64,000 nt of DNA from CAVVFX01 sp963747535 (lineage in GTDB: Bacteria; Acidobacteriota; Terriglobia; Bryobacterales; Bryobacteraceae): assembly GCA_963747535.1 (NCBI GenBank), contig CAVVFX010000002.1, positions 372,001-436,000 of the forward strand. The letters are read 5' to 3'. The translations under genes and the position numbers were made by a program. Below the pieces are notes generated by a model. It worked only from the letters and a program-made list of their open reading frames with translations. It was not told the DNA's origin and did not search any database. Below are positions 8,454 to 16,611 of the stretch, one piece after another. Position 1 is the first letter of the stretch, and each line of letters starts with the position of its first letter.

Positions 8454-9791
8454 ATGACCCGCCGGTACTTTCTTCTCTTCCCATCCGTGGTGGCGGCCCA
8501 GCAGGCGTCACGGCGGGAGTTCTCTGTCGCCAAATTCGGCGCGCTGGCCGACGGCCGCACTCCCGATACCGAACCCATCCAGAAAGCGATTGACACGTGC
8601 AGCGCGCAGGGCGGCGGTACGGTGCGCTTGCCGACCGGACATTATCTCTGTGGATCAATTCAACTAAAGAATAAAGTGACTCTGCACCTGGACGACGGCG
8701 CAGTGCTGCTGGGGAGCGCCAATCCCGCGGACTATCGCAGCACGGATCCCTTCCGGGAGGGCACCGGGGCCGAGCTGGGCTACGCCTTCATCAGCGCGGT
8801 CGACGCGAGCCTGGTAGGGGTTGAAGGCGTCGGGGTAGAGCGCGCCGGGGTGATCGACGGCCAGGGTAAAGAGGTGCTGGCGGCGCTCAAGTCCGGGGAG
8901 CGCAACCGCCGGCCGTTCCTGATGCGATTCGTGCGGTGCAACAACGTCACGCTGAAAGACTTGCGGCTGCGTCAGTCCGCGGTTTGGACGGTGCATCTCT
9001 CGCAGTGCCACAACGTGTCGGTGGAGCGGCTCAACATCAACAGCCACGCGGGTTCGAACAACGACGGCATCGATATCGACTCCTGCGAGCTGGTGCATGT
9101 TAACGAGTGCGATATCGACACCGGAGACGACTCCATCTGCCTCAAAACTACCAGCCAGCTTCCCTGTCGCGATATAACGATCAGCAACTGCCGGCTGCGC
9201 AGCGATTGCGCGACCATCAAGATGGGCACGGAGTCGGTGGGGAATTTCGACAACATCCGCATTTCCAACTGCCAGCTCCTCAATGCGCGCCTCGGTGGGA
9301 TCAAGCTGCTGTCGGTGGATGGCGCGATTTTGCAGAATGTGGAGATTAACGGCATCACCATGCATGCCGGTCATATCCCGATTTTTCTGCGGTTGGGCGG
9401 CCGGTTGAAGACGTTCCGTCCGGGCGATATAAAGAAGGACGTCGGGATGCTGCGCAACATCTCCATCCGCAATTTTCAGGCGACGGCTGAGGGACCGGGC
9501 ATGGTGATGAGCGGGATTCCGGGACACCGCATCCAGAAGGTGCAGATGGATGACGTAGAGCTGCGCCTTACCGGAGGAGGCGCGAAAGACGAAGCCGAGG
9601 TGGTGTTGCCGGAAGCGGTGGAGGCTTATCCGGAGATCAGCATGTTCGGACGGCATCTTCCGGCGGCCATGCTGTATGCGCGCCATGTGGAGGGCCTGGA
9701 GATCACCCGGCTGAGGACCAGTTTCGAGCAGCCTGACGAACGTCCGCTGAAGGTGCTGGTGGATGCAGAGGACGTTAAGGTCGACGGGTAG
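8454..9791 (+). CDS. glycoside hydrolase family 28 (polygalacturonase-like)
   Basis: A 445-residue right-handed beta-helix enzyme, probably exported: MTRRYFLLFPSVVAAQQ reads as a short signal. The N-terminal domain (VAKFGALADGRTPDTEPIQ, GGGTVRLPTGHYLCGSI) is typical of GH28. Catalytic motifs are NNDGIDIDS near 200 (NTDG in canonical enzymes) and DTGDDSICLK near 222. The usual GHG and RIK motifs read as IKMGTESVG and LGGIKL, so it belongs to a divergent branch, perhaps acting on rhamnogalacturonan or a modified galacturonide. It probably depolymerises pectin outside the cytoplasm. It stands alone between a repeat and a broken toxin-antitoxin pair. Confidence 0.85.
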   Translation: MTRRYFLLFPSVVAAQQASRREFSVAKFGALADGRTPDTEPIQKAIDTCSAQGGGTVRLPTGHYLCGSIQLKNKVTLHLDDGAVLLGSANPADYRSTDPFREGTGAELGYAFISAVDASLVGVEGVGVERAGVIDGQGKEVLAALKSGERNRRPFLMRFVRCNNVTLKDLRLRQSAVWTVHLSQCHNVSVERLNINSHAGSNNDGIDIDSCELVHVNECDIDTGDDSICLKTTSQLPCRDITISNCRLRSDCATIKMGTESVGNFDNIRISNCQLLNARLGGIKLLSVDGAILQNVEINGITMHAGHIPIFLRLGGRLKTFRPGDIKKDVGMLRNISIRNFQATAEGPGMVMSGIPGHRIQKVQMDDVELRLTGGGAKDEAEVVLPEAVEAYPEISMFGRHLPAAMLYARHVEGLEITRLRTSFEQPDERPLKVLVDAEDVKVDG

Positions 9792-9901
9792 ACTGCCAGG
9801 CGAACGAGCACGTGGCTAACAGGGCAAAGGGCTGATTGACTAAGATAACAACGACGCCGCCATACACTGAACGCGAACGTAAGGCCTCCTTAGGATCAAC
9901 C

Positions 9902-10171
9902 ATGCGGGATTTTTCATTCGACACACACATCTTCAAGGAAGGGGCAACCTACGTTGCCTATGTTCCGGCTCTCGACGTTTCGAGCTGTGGGCGACCGATG
10001 AAGAGGCTCGCCGAAATATCCGCGACGCGGTGTGGGGGGTTTCTTGCGGCATGCGCTGATATGGGTACTCTCGACGAGATCCTGCGGGAAGCCGGCTACG
10101 AACCGGATGGGCAGGGTTGGCGCGCCCCGGAATTCGTGTCGATCGATCGCCTCACAATGAGTATTCAATAG
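9902..10171 (+). pseudogene. HicB-family antitoxin with compensating frameshifts
   Basis: Residues 1-31 (IFKEGATYVAYVPALDVSSCG) and the tail (GFLAACADMGTLDEILREAGY) are the HicB antitoxin fold that binds a HicA toxin. Between them the frame reads RPMKRLAEISATRCG, which does not fit. In the alternative frame the same bases give ATDEEARRNIRDAVWG, the expected HicB helix. A 1-base loss near 9990 and a 1-base gain in the six-G run 10034-10039 explain this and restore the frame. The start at 9902 gives the family's normal N-terminus. It is probably decayed, although a folded protein cannot be excluded. Confidence 0.7.
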
Positions 10172-10403
10172 CCGGCATGGCGGCCATTCGGCGGTACACT
10201 ACCAGGACTTGATCCGGGTGTTCGAACAGGACGGATTCTGTTTCGACCGCCAGGAAAGGGATCAGCGCATTTACGTCGAGGCGGGCGTGAGGCGCCCGAT
10301 AGTGATTCCCATGTACCGTGCTATCCCGGTATTCATTATCAAGAACCTCCTGCGAACCGCCGGCATGACCCGTGAGCGTTATTTTGAACTGCTCGAGGGT
10401 TAG
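10161..10403 (+). pseudogene. HicA-like toxin remnant without catalytic His
   Basis: The open frame reads from QDLIRVFEQDGFCFDRQ through FIIKNLLRTAGMTRERYFE, which is the YcfA/HicA mRNA-interferase fold. No good start codon precedes the conserved region; TTG at 10209 would begin inside the first helix. The active-site His normally found in GDHRIY is Gln here (RDQRIY), a single-base CAC/CAG difference. With its partner frameshifted, the module looks like an inactivated toxin-antitoxin relic. The order is antitoxin first, toxin second. Confidence 0.65.
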
Positions 10404-11299
10404 GCCACTGACGGGAGTCTGCGGAGCCAAGCCGCGCGATAGGCTGCGCGGGTGATAAAACGGACGGCGAAGACCCGCTCGTTGGGGAACAGAGCAGCGG
10501 CGGCATCCATTTCTATCTTGCTTGGGAAGATGCCGAAGATGGAGGATCCGCTCCCGGTCATCCGGGCGCCGGTCGCACCCGCTCGGAGCAAGCGGTTGCG
10601 GATCGACTTCAACCTGGGATATTGCTGGAAGACGACCGGCTCGAAATCGTTGCTGGCCGAAGCGATTTGGTGACTCCACAGGCCGGCCTGAAAGCCTGCC
10701 AGTTTGGGTCCGGCCGATTCAGGCGGGAGCCGCTGGCTGAGCGCCCGATAGGCCTCCGGCGTGGACACATGAATATCCGGCGAGACTACAAGGACGTGCG
10801 GGCTGCGCAGATCCGGAACCGGATACAGTTCTTCTCCGCGTCCCAGGACCGCAGCGGTCCCTCCCAATAAGAAGAAGGGGACGTCGCTGCCGAGTTGCGC
10901 AGCGAGGTGCAGCAAGCGCTCCATGCGGACCGGTTGGCCGGCGAGAGCGGGAAGCGCGAGCAAGACTGCGGCCGCGTCCGACGAGCCGCCGCCCAGTCCG
11001 GCGCCCATGGGGATGCGCTTCGCGAGGTCGAAATCGAGGACGGCCGAGAGGCGCATTTCCGCGAGGCAAAACCGCGCGGCCCGGACGATGAGGTTATCCG
11101 CGATCTCCACATTGCCGGCGATGGCGATCCGGGTGCGACGCGACCGCCGGAAACGGATGCGGATCTCGTCGGCGAGCGAAATAGTTTGAAATATACTGCG
11201 CAGCTCGTGGTAACCGTCCGGACGCTTGTACAGTACCCGCAGGTCGAGATTGAGCTTCGCGAAAGCCGGGACTCGCGCTTCCACCATGGGTGACGTCAC
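10400..11299 (-). CDS. ispE: 4-diphosphocytidyl-2-C-methyl-D-erythritol kinase
   Basis: IspE phosphorylates CDP-methylerythritol with ATP in the MEP isoprenoid pathway. It is a cytoplasmic GHMP kinase of 299 residues, normal for the family. AFAKLNLDLRVLYKRPDGYH near 12-31 carries the substrate-binding region, PMGAGLGGGSSDAAAVLL near 98 is the ATP-binding GHMP loop, and MTGSGSSIFGIF near 256 is the C-terminal motif. The GTG start at 11299 overlaps the apt stop (GTGA); an in-frame ATG four codons later is possible. Another pathway gene, ispG, lies at 23.6 kb. Confidence 0.95.
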   Translation of the reverse strand: MTSPMVEARVPAFAKLNLDLRVLYKRPDGYHELRSIFQTISLADEIRIRFRRSRRTRIAIAGNVEIADNLIVRAARFCLAEMRLSAVLDFDLAKRIPMGAGLGGGSSDAAAVLLALPALAGQPVRMERLLHLAAQLGSDVPFFLLGGTAAVLGRGEELYPVPDLRSPHVLVVSPDIHVSTPEAYRALSQRLPPESAGPKLAGFQAGLWSHQIASASNDFEPVVFQQYPRLKSIRNRLLRAGATGARMTGSGSSIFGIFPSKIEMDAAAALFPNERVFAVRFITRAAYRAAWLRRLPSVA

Positions 11300-11817
11300 T
11301 TATCGTACTGAAGCAGCGAAAAGATGTCGTAGCCGTCGAGCTTCGCGCGGCCGTTGAGGAAGGTCAACTCGACCACGCAGCCGAGGCCGGCGACGATCCC
11401 ACCCTGCTTCTCCACTAGTCGCGTCACCGCGCGCGCGGTCCCTCCAGTAGCCAAGAGGTCGTCGACAATCAGCACGCGGCAACCCGGAAACACCGCGTCC
11501 CGATGCATCTCCAGGCTGTCGGTACCGTATTCCAGGTCGTAGGTGATGCTGACGACCTCTGCCGGAAGCTTTTTGGGTTTTCGGACGGGCACGAAGCCGG
11601 CGTTGAGAGCGTAGGCCAGAGCGGGAGCGAAGATGAAGCCGCGGGCTTCGATGCCGGCTACCAAGTCGACGCCCGCGCCGGCGTAATGATTCTTGAGACC
11701 GTCGATCACGCCGCGCAGGCCATCGTGGTCTTTGAGCAGCGTAGTGATGTCATAGAACAGAATGCCCTGCTTCGGGAAATCGGGAACTTCGCGTATCAGG
11801 GTTTTGAGATTGTCCAT
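11296..11817 (-). CDS. apt: adenine phosphoribosyltransferase
   Basis: Apt converts adenine and PRPP to AMP in purine salvage. It has 173 residues, normal for the family. The N-terminal segment LKTLIREVPDFPKQGILFYD is characteristic, IEARGFIFAPALAY is the adenine-side loop, and VLIVDDLLATGGTA near 110-123 is the PRPP-binding motif. It is translationally coupled to ispE through a 4-bp overlap, with apt upstream. Nothing unusual is seen. Confidence 0.96.
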   Translation of the reverse strand: MDNLKTLIREVPDFPKQGILFYDITTLLKDHDGLRGVIDGLKNHYAGAGVDLVAGIEARGFIFAPALAYALNAGFVPVRKPKKLPAEVVSITYDLEYGTDSLEMHRDAVFPGCRVLIVDDLLATGGTARAVTRLVEKQGGIVAGLGCVVELTFLNGRAKLDGYDIFSLLQYDK

Positions 11818-11874
11818 GGAATTTGTGTACGTCCCGTCACGATTTTAACAGCCTGTGGCATAAGTCTCTCCTGG

Positions 11875-11920
11875 CGCGCGCGAGCAGGCGAAAACGCCTA
11901 CTCCACAACGAAGAATCAAC
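11875..11920 (+). repeat. type B hairpin repeat
   Basis: The stem-loop GGCGAAAACGCC is followed by TACTCCACAACGAAGAATC. The same 3' half, CGCCTACTCCACAACGAAG, occurs at 24880-24898, and a diverged copy lies inside a coding gene at 18925-18969. It occupies the gap between apt and the acylphosphatase gene. Confidence 0.8.
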
Positions 11921-11944
11921 TGTTTGCAAGCCTTGCGGACGCTG

Positions 11945-12235
11945 CTAAGGCTCAACTTGAAAGGAATTGAACTTCTGCATTGCGGCTTCCTTCTCCGCCA
12001 CGTTGCGCACTTCCGAATGATGGGGACCGGTATGGACGGCGCCCGCAAAGCGAGCCATGGAAAGAGGATCTCCGACCGCGTAGATAAACACGGCGCCATC
12101 ATCTTCGTTGCGAACATAGCCGCGGATACCTATCGCATCGGCATTTTGTTTGATGAAGTAACGGAAGCCAACGCCTTGCACACGTCCCTCCACGCGGTAG
12201 GTCCGGGCAATCAATTTGTCCTTTGTTCCGCTCAC
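11945..12235 (-). CDS. acyP: acylphosphatase
   Basis: A small cytoplasmic hydrolase of acyl phosphates, 96 residues. The signature VEGRVQGVGFRYFIKQNA contains the phosphate-binding loop and catalytic Arg25, and GYVRNEDDGAV contains the catalytic Asn43. Its ATG overlaps the stop of the upstream response-regulator gene (ATGA), suggesting co-translation. The physiological substrate is usually unknown, and this context does not define it. The C-terminal tail is a few residues longer than typical. Confidence 0.93.
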   Translation of the reverse strand: MSGTKDKLIARTYRVEGRVQGVGFRYFIKQNADAIGIRGYVRNEDDGAVFIYAVGDPLSMARFAGAVHTGPHHSEVRNVAEKEAAMQKFNSFQVEP

Positions 12236-12624
12236 ACGATCTGCGGGTTGCCGTCATGAAGCGCCGGAAGCATCTCGTTAACCTTCCGTTTAAGAGAGTC
12301 TATGCTGAAAGGCTTGGGAAGTAAAGCGAAACCCTCCTTCAAAACGTAGCGCATAACAACCTGGCGGTCGTCGTAGCCCGACATAAACAGCACGGGCAGG
12401 CTCGGCTGGATTGCCAACAACCGATCGACGAGCATCGGGCCGCTCATTCCTGGCATCACCACGTCGGTCAGTAGCAAGTCGACGGGCCTCTGAAGCTTCT
12501 CGAACAGATCGAGCGCCATGACGCCACTGTGCGCATGAACTACCTCAAATCCATCGCGATTGAGTGCAGCTTCCACTACCTTCAAAATGTCCTGCTCGTC
12601 GTCTACTACCAGAATGGTTCTCAA
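12232..12624 (-). CDS. stand-alone response regulator receiver protein
   Basis: A 130-residue CheY-like receiver with no output domain. VDDEQD at residues 7-12 is the acidic pocket, Asp54 in LLLTDVVMPGMSGP is the phospho-acceptor, and the conserved Lys is in LLPKPFS near 104. It is overlapped by the acylphosphatase gene, an unusual partner given that receivers carry an acyl phosphate. No kinase lies next to it; the nearest is the hybrid kinase at 46.8 kb, whose own receiver resembles this one (MSGY motif, KPF end). Confidence 0.93.
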   Translation of the reverse strand: MRTILVVDDEQDILKVVEAALNRDGFEVVHAHSGVMALDLFEKLQRPVDLLLTDVVMPGMSGPMLVDRLLAIQPSLPVLFMSGYDDRQVVMRYVLKEGFALLPKPFSIDSLKRKVNEMLPALHDGNPQIV

Positions 12625-12638
12625 GGATTCGCCCGAAC

Positions 12639-12655
12639 TAATGATATTACATCAT
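12639..12655. promoter_or_regulatory. AT-rich inverted repeat upstream of the response regulator
   Basis: AATGAT and ATCATT are 6-bp arms around a 5-bp centre, 15 bp upstream of the response-regulator start. It stands out in otherwise GC-rich DNA and could be an operator or part of the promoter. Apart from this the gap 12625-12885 shows nothing I can name. Confidence 0.35.
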
Positions 12656-12885
12656 TGTGACAAAAAACACACCCGCTCAGGTAAGTAGGCACCGGATCTC
12701 ATTCTTTTTGTTCCGCGGCGCTGAAAAAAACCGCGGGAGACGAGATGGGGGCTACACCAGACTGGTCAAGTACCAAGTTGCAAAAGTTCGCATAAGCACT
12801 CGTTGACGGTCCCGGCTCGGAAGTCGTTGCTGAGCCGCGCGCGTCAGCAAGCGGTTTCCGTACGGCAATTCTTGCAAGGTAGGTA

Positions 12886-13500
12886 CTAGCCTCGCAACTT
12901 GGTCGTGATCATGGCCACACGATGACCCTGGAGGCGGGCCAGCTCCAGATCCTCGGGCCTGGGCTTTAGTTCACCCGTGGGTCCGGCGATGGTACTGGCG
13001 CCGTAGGGAGTGCCGCCGCGAGCATCGGTATGAATCATACCTATGTAGCTGTAGGGTACGCCGACGATAATCGCTCCGAGGTGGAGCAGCGGGATCATCA
13101 TGCTGAGCAGCGTGGTCTCCTGGCCCCCGTGAGTGGTGCCCGTGGAGGTGAACACGCCGGCCGGCTTTCCCTCCAACTCGCCCTTTTGCCACAACGAGCC
13201 GGCGGAGTCGAACAACTGCTTCATCTGCGCCGTCATATTTCCGAAGCGGGTCGGCGAACCAAACAGCATCCCATCCGCTTCGCGGAGATCATCTAACGTA
13301 CACACCGGAATGTCGCGCTGCCGGTCGCGCACCTGCCGCATAAAATCGTTGCCCTCGATGGTTTTCTCGACGGCTTCGAACTCCTGCACGCGGCGCAACC
13401 TCAGATCCGTCCCGGGGACTTCACGGGCACCGTCAGCTACCGCATGCGCCATCTCCAGCATGTGGCCGTACAGGGAATAATAAGCTACCAATATCTTCAT
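12886..13500 (-). CDS. wrbA: NAD(P)H:quinone oxidoreductase, WrbA type
   Basis: A flavodoxin-like FMN enzyme of 204 residues that reduces quinones by two electrons, protecting against redox cycling. ILVAYYSLYGHMLEMA is the FMN phosphate loop, LFGSPTRFGNMTAQMKQ near 78 and STGTTHGGQETTLLSM near 113 are WrbA signatures, and the C-terminal LARLQGHRVA is typical. It is cytoplasmic and probably tetrameric, with its own transcript. The long gap downstream shows no clear terminator. Confidence 0.95.
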   Translation of the reverse strand: MKILVAYYSLYGHMLEMAHAVADGAREVPGTDLRLRRVQEFEAVEKTIEGNDFMRQVRDRQRDIPVCTLDDLREADGMLFGSPTRFGNMTAQMKQLFDSAGSLWQKGELEGKPAGVFTSTGTTHGGQETTLLSMMIPLLHLGAIIVGVPYSYIGMIHTDARGGTPYGASTIAGPTGELKPRPEDLELARLQGHRVAMITTKLRG

Positions 13501-13571
13501 GGTGTTTCCATCGCATCGGTGGTGCGGGATTCTCGGTCACCCGGCGCCATTGCGACAGGCGCGTCCCGCTT

Positions 13572-13694
13572 CTAGAAACGATGCGAACAGGACCGGCAAC
13601 GATGCGGAAAAAAACCGCCCAACCGTAAGATGCGGTCCAATCGATTGAGGGTGGCCGGCCGGGTGCGGTCCGAGTAACACCGCGGACAGATCAT
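13572..13694 (-). CDS. 40-residue zinc-ribbon protein
   Basis: A small ORF of 40 residues with two knuckles, CPRCYS at residues 3-8 and CRSCSHRF at the end, spaced as in a treble-clef or ribbon zinc site. The middle is basic (TRPATLNRLDRILRLGG). ATG at 13694 is preceded by GGCGGAA, a plausible ribosome-binding site. A longer in-frame extension would run through a type C repeat and is unlikely to be coding. The function is unknown; nucleic-acid binding is possible. It overlaps no other gene. Confidence 0.55.
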   Translation of the reverse strand: MICPRCYSDRTRPATLNRLDRILRLGGFFPHRCRSCSHRF

Positions 13695-13828
13695 AATTCC
13701 GCCGCCGTTGCCCGATTCGGCTGCGAACGCCGGCTGGAGCGGCTCGCCGTCCTGCATGAACTGGCGCTTCCATGCGTCGAAAACCGGAACTGTGTCCAAA
13801 GCCGCAGAAACTGGCGCAACCCAGACCG

Positions 13829-13915
13829 CTTCGGACACCAAAGCGGGTCGCTTGCGCGACGACGGCGACCAGGGGGTCGCTTGCGGACGAGGGCGTCCGC
13901 CCCACAGAACAGCAT
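13829..13915 (+). repeat. type C repeat, about 87 bp, multi-hairpin
   Basis: The element has three short stem-loops, the last being GGACGAGGGCGTCC followed by GCCCCACAGAACAGCAT. An almost identical 86-88 bp unit lies at 36735-36822. Both are intergenic, and both show hairpin arms followed by a CCAC tail. Confidence 0.85.
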
Positions 13916-13978
13916 CGCCCGGGCCGAGAGGACAAAAGGCTAAGGTCTGAAGGCTGCGGCGGACAGGGCTAATCTGTA

Positions 13979-14401
13979 CTACCGGGCGTTCATGGGAGCA
14001 AAGATAGAAATCGGGCTGAAGGAGGTAACCACCCAATGCTTCCCTCGCTTCTCGATTTTGAAGGTAACTTTGGTGCGCCGCCGTTCGATCAGGTTCTCAT
14101 CCTGTTGGGATTTCAGGGACATATACCAGTCGAGATCAGCGGTCTGCACGGATGGGGTACCGCTGTTGGAAATGAGTTCGATGGTGCAACTGATGAGGGT
14201 CTGGTCGGTTAACGCATTGAGGTCCTGCTCGAGTCGCCGGTAGCCGGGCATCGCGCGATCCAGGCTCTCCATAAAAAGTTGGGGATTGTTGGCACTGAGC
14301 GCACTGGCCAAGGTACTGACGACGGCGGTGATGTCCTCCTCGGCGTCGGCGAAGAGGGGCAGCCGGGTCAAAAGGAGAAGTATGAGAAGACGCGCGATCA
14401 T
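13979..14401 (-). CDS. secreted NTF2-like hypothetical protein
   Basis: A 140-residue protein with a Sec signal peptide (MIARLLILLLLTRLPLFADA). The mature region, with EEDITAVVSTLASALSANNP and the later strands KVTFKIEKRGKHWVVTSF, resembles the cone-shaped NTF2/SnoaL-like fold of small exported proteins, but I see no catalytic residues. I chose ATG at 14401 because it overlaps the argJ stop (ATGA). It sits at the end of the fmt-argJ run, probably co-transcribed. Function is unknown. Confidence 0.7.
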   Translation of the reverse strand: MIARLLILLLLTRLPLFADAEEDITAVVSTLASALSANNPQLFMESLDRAMPGYRRLEQDLNALTDQTLISCTIELISNSGTPSVQTADLDWYMSLKSQQDENLIERRRTKVTFKIEKRGKHWVVTSFSPISIFAPMNAR

Positions 14402-15576
14402 GTGCGGTAGCTCGCGTTGATGTCGATATATTCTTTGGTAAAGTCGCAGGTCCAGAAAGTGGCGCTTCCCTTCCCTGTCCCGCGGATGATGAAGCGGATG
14501 GGGCAATCGGGAGCGTCCAGTTTCTGTTTCAAGCCGGCTTCGGAAAAAGGCGCCGCCAGACCGGCCCTGCATACCGGAATGCCGTGCATCTCGATATCCA
14601 CTTTCGAGGGATCGAAGGCCGCGCCGGAGTAGCCGGCCGCACAGATGATGCGCCCCCAGTTCGGGTCGGAACCGGCGATGGCGGTTTTGACCAGCGGCGA
14701 ATTGGCGATCGCGCGGGCGATGACTGCAGCCTGTGCGTGGTCCCGGGCGCCGCGGATTTCGATGGTAATCAGCTTCCTGGCTCCCTCGCCATCGCGCACG
14801 ATCTGGATGGCGAGCGACTGCATCACACGCGTCACCGCGGCTTCGACCAGGGGCATCTCTTTGGGATCGGGGCGCACGCCGGACGCGCCATTGGCCAGCA
14901 AAGCCAGAGTGTCGTTGGTAGAAGTATCGCCGTCCACGGAGATGCGGCTATAGCTGAGATCATTCCCGTTCACCAGCATGCGGCGCAGCGCCGGGAGCGG
15001 AATGGCAGCGTCGGTAAGAACAAAGGCCAGGGTCGTCGCCATTTGGGGATGGATCATACCCGAGCCTTTCGTCATGCCCGCGATGCGGATGGTCCCGCGG
15101 CGGAGCCGTAGCTCTTCCGACGCGGTCTTGGGGACCGTATCGGTGGTCATGATCGCGCGGGAGACACGCTCGAATCCATCGTCGGAGAGTGACGCGGCCA
15201 GCGACGGCAAAGCATCGGTAATGAGTTTCGGATCGAGTTCTACGCCGATCACTCCTGTGGACGCGGGTAGGATCTCAGCCGGTTTCAAGCGCAGGAGCCT
15301 GGCGGCGGCCCGGCAGGTGGCGAGGGCCACACGCTCGCCGGTGCGGGTTGCGCAGTTGGCATTTCCGGCGTTGATGAGGATGGCGCCGATTTTCCCCCGC
15401 GACGTTTTCAGATTCCGGCGCGCCAGGCGGACCGGTGCGGCCTGCACCAGGTTCTGCGTGAATACGGCGGCAGCATTAGCCGGCAGGGCGGAAACGATGA
15501 GCGCCAAGTCGTCTTTAGCGACCGCGCGAATGCCGGCATACGAGGCGGCATAGCGATAACCGACGGGTAGATTCAA
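14398..15576 (-). CDS. argJ: bifunctional glutamate N-acetyltransferase/ornithine acetyltransferase
   Basis: ArgJ transfers acetyl groups between N-acetylornithine and glutamate, recycling acetyl in arginine synthesis. It has 392 residues, normal for the family. The Thr of PASTGVIGVELDP is the autocleavage nucleophile that splits the precursor into alpha and beta chains. GMTKGSGMIHPQMATTL, SVDGDTSTNDT and DPNWGRIICAAGYSG are conserved. The start is TTG at 15576: it follows an AGGAG site and overlaps the fmt stop (TTGA). A longer open frame upstream would lie inside fmt. Other arginine genes are not in the window. Confidence 0.95.
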   Translation of the reverse strand: MNLPVGYRYAASYAGIRAVAKDDLALIVSALPANAAAVFTQNLVQAAPVRLARRNLKTSRGKIGAILINAGNANCATRTGERVALATCRAAARLLRLKPAEILPASTGVIGVELDPKLITDALPSLAASLSDDGFERVSRAIMTTDTVPKTASEELRLRRGTIRIAGMTKGSGMIHPQMATTLAFVLTDAAIPLPALRRMLVNGNDLSYSRISVDGDTSTNDTLALLANGASGVRPDPKEMPLVEAAVTRVMQSLAIQIVRDGEGARKLITIEIRGARDHAQAAVIARAIANSPLVKTAIAGSDPNWGRIICAAGYSGAAFDPSKVDIEMHGIPVCRAGLAAPFSEAGLKQKLDAPDCPIRFIIRGTGKGSATFWTCDFTKEYIDINASYRT

Positions 15577-16520
15577 GGCTTCGATTCTCCTAAGACTTCG
15601 TGCTCGATCAACCGCGCGCCGTTGGCAAACACGTCGCCAGGCAGACGCTTGCGGCCTTCCAGTTGCACTTCTCGCAACTCCAAGAATAAACCGTCTCCGG
15701 CTGCCGAGTAGAGATGGCGGCGATCGAGGAAGAGAGTTCCAGGCGGGTGCGGTGAGGGATGGCTGGTGACAGCCGACTGCCAGAGGTGCAGAGTCTGACC
15801 GCGGAAAACCGAATACGCGCCGGGCCAGGGCTGCAGCCCGCGAATCTGGTTGTGGATTTCGCGCGCTGACCGGTTCCAATCGATGGCGCCGTCCTCTTTC
15901 TTCAGGATAGGGGCGTACGTGGCTGCGGAGTTGTCCTGCTTTTCGGGTGTGATCAAGTCAGGCTGCGCGGCGATTTGAGCCAGGGTTTCGACCAGGAGAT
16001 CCGCTCCCATTTGGGCAAGCCGGGGCGATAGCTCGAGGGCAGTTTCCTCGTCTCCGATGGCAGTTTCGGCCCGTTGGAGGATGTCACCGGTATCGAGGCC
16101 GGCGTCGATCTTCATGATGGTAACCCCGGTCGAGATCTCTCCGTTGGCGATGGCCCACTGGATCGGCGCGGCGCCGCGGTATTTGGGGAGCAGAGACGCG
16201 TGAACGTTGAGGATACCGTGCGGGGCGATGTCGAGAATCGCCTGCGGGATGATCTGGCCATAGCCGACGATTACCATGATTTCGGGGGCGATCGCGCGTA
16301 GCCGTTCCACCGCTTCGCTCCGTCGCACGCGCTCCGGCTGGAAGACTTCGAGCCCGTGCCGCAGCGCGGCCTGTTTGACCGGAGGCATGGCTACGGAGTT
16401 CCCGCGGCCTTTGGGCCGGTCGGGCTGGGTGACGACGAGCCGGATCTGGTGCCCGGCAGCGAGCATGCGCTCGAGGGTCGGGACGGCGAATTGGGGAGTG
16501 CCGAGGAAGATTGAGCGCAT
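15573..16520 (-). CDS. fmt: methionyl-tRNA formyltransferase
   Basis: Fmt formylates Met-tRNA(fMet) using 10-formyl-THF for translation initiation. It has 315 residues, as usual. IFLGTPQFAVPTLERML is the N-terminal Rossmann strand, LNVHASLLPKYRGAAPIQWA near 111-130 is the folate-binding active site, and the C-terminal OB-like domain (GLQPWPGAYSVF) is present. It lies between def and argJ on the minus strand; def-fmt pairing is common because deformylase removes the formyl group. It is coupled to argJ by overlap. Confidence 0.97.
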   Translation of the reverse strand: MRSIFLGTPQFAVPTLERMLAAGHQIRLVVTQPDRPKGRGNSVAMPPVKQAALRHGLEVFQPERVRRSEAVERLRAIAPEIMVIVGYGQIIPQAILDIAPHGILNVHASLLPKYRGAAPIQWAIANGEISTGVTIMKIDAGLDTGDILQRAETAIGDEETALELSPRLAQMGADLLVETLAQIAAQPDLITPEKQDNSAATYAPILKKEDGAIDWNRSAREIHNQIRGLQPWPGAYSVFRGQTLHLWQSAVTSHPSPHPPGTLFLDRRHLYSAAGDGLFLELREVQLEGRKRLPGDVFANGARLIEHEVLGESKP

Positions 16521-16533
16521 TGGGGAAGCGTTG

Positions 16534-16592
16534 TCCGTTATCCTTTTTCCGTTGCCAACGCCGCTTGCGGATGACGGAAAACGGATAACGGA
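16534..16592. repeat. intergenic inverted repeat between def and fmt
   Basis: The arms 16534-16552 and 16574-16592 are 19-bp inverted repeats with one mismatch (TCCGTTATCC / GGATAACGGA at the outer ends). A third partial copy of the arm follows at 16595-16605. In the transcript this would form a hairpin just 5' of the fmt start, where it could affect fmt expression. Confidence 0.75.
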
Positions 16593-16611
16593 AGACGGAT
16601 AACGCGCTTCA

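Noticed and set aside
13695..14036. N-terminal extension of the zinc-ribbon frame
   Set aside because: It reads through a type C repeat and the 3' part of another gene, so translation from there is unlikely.
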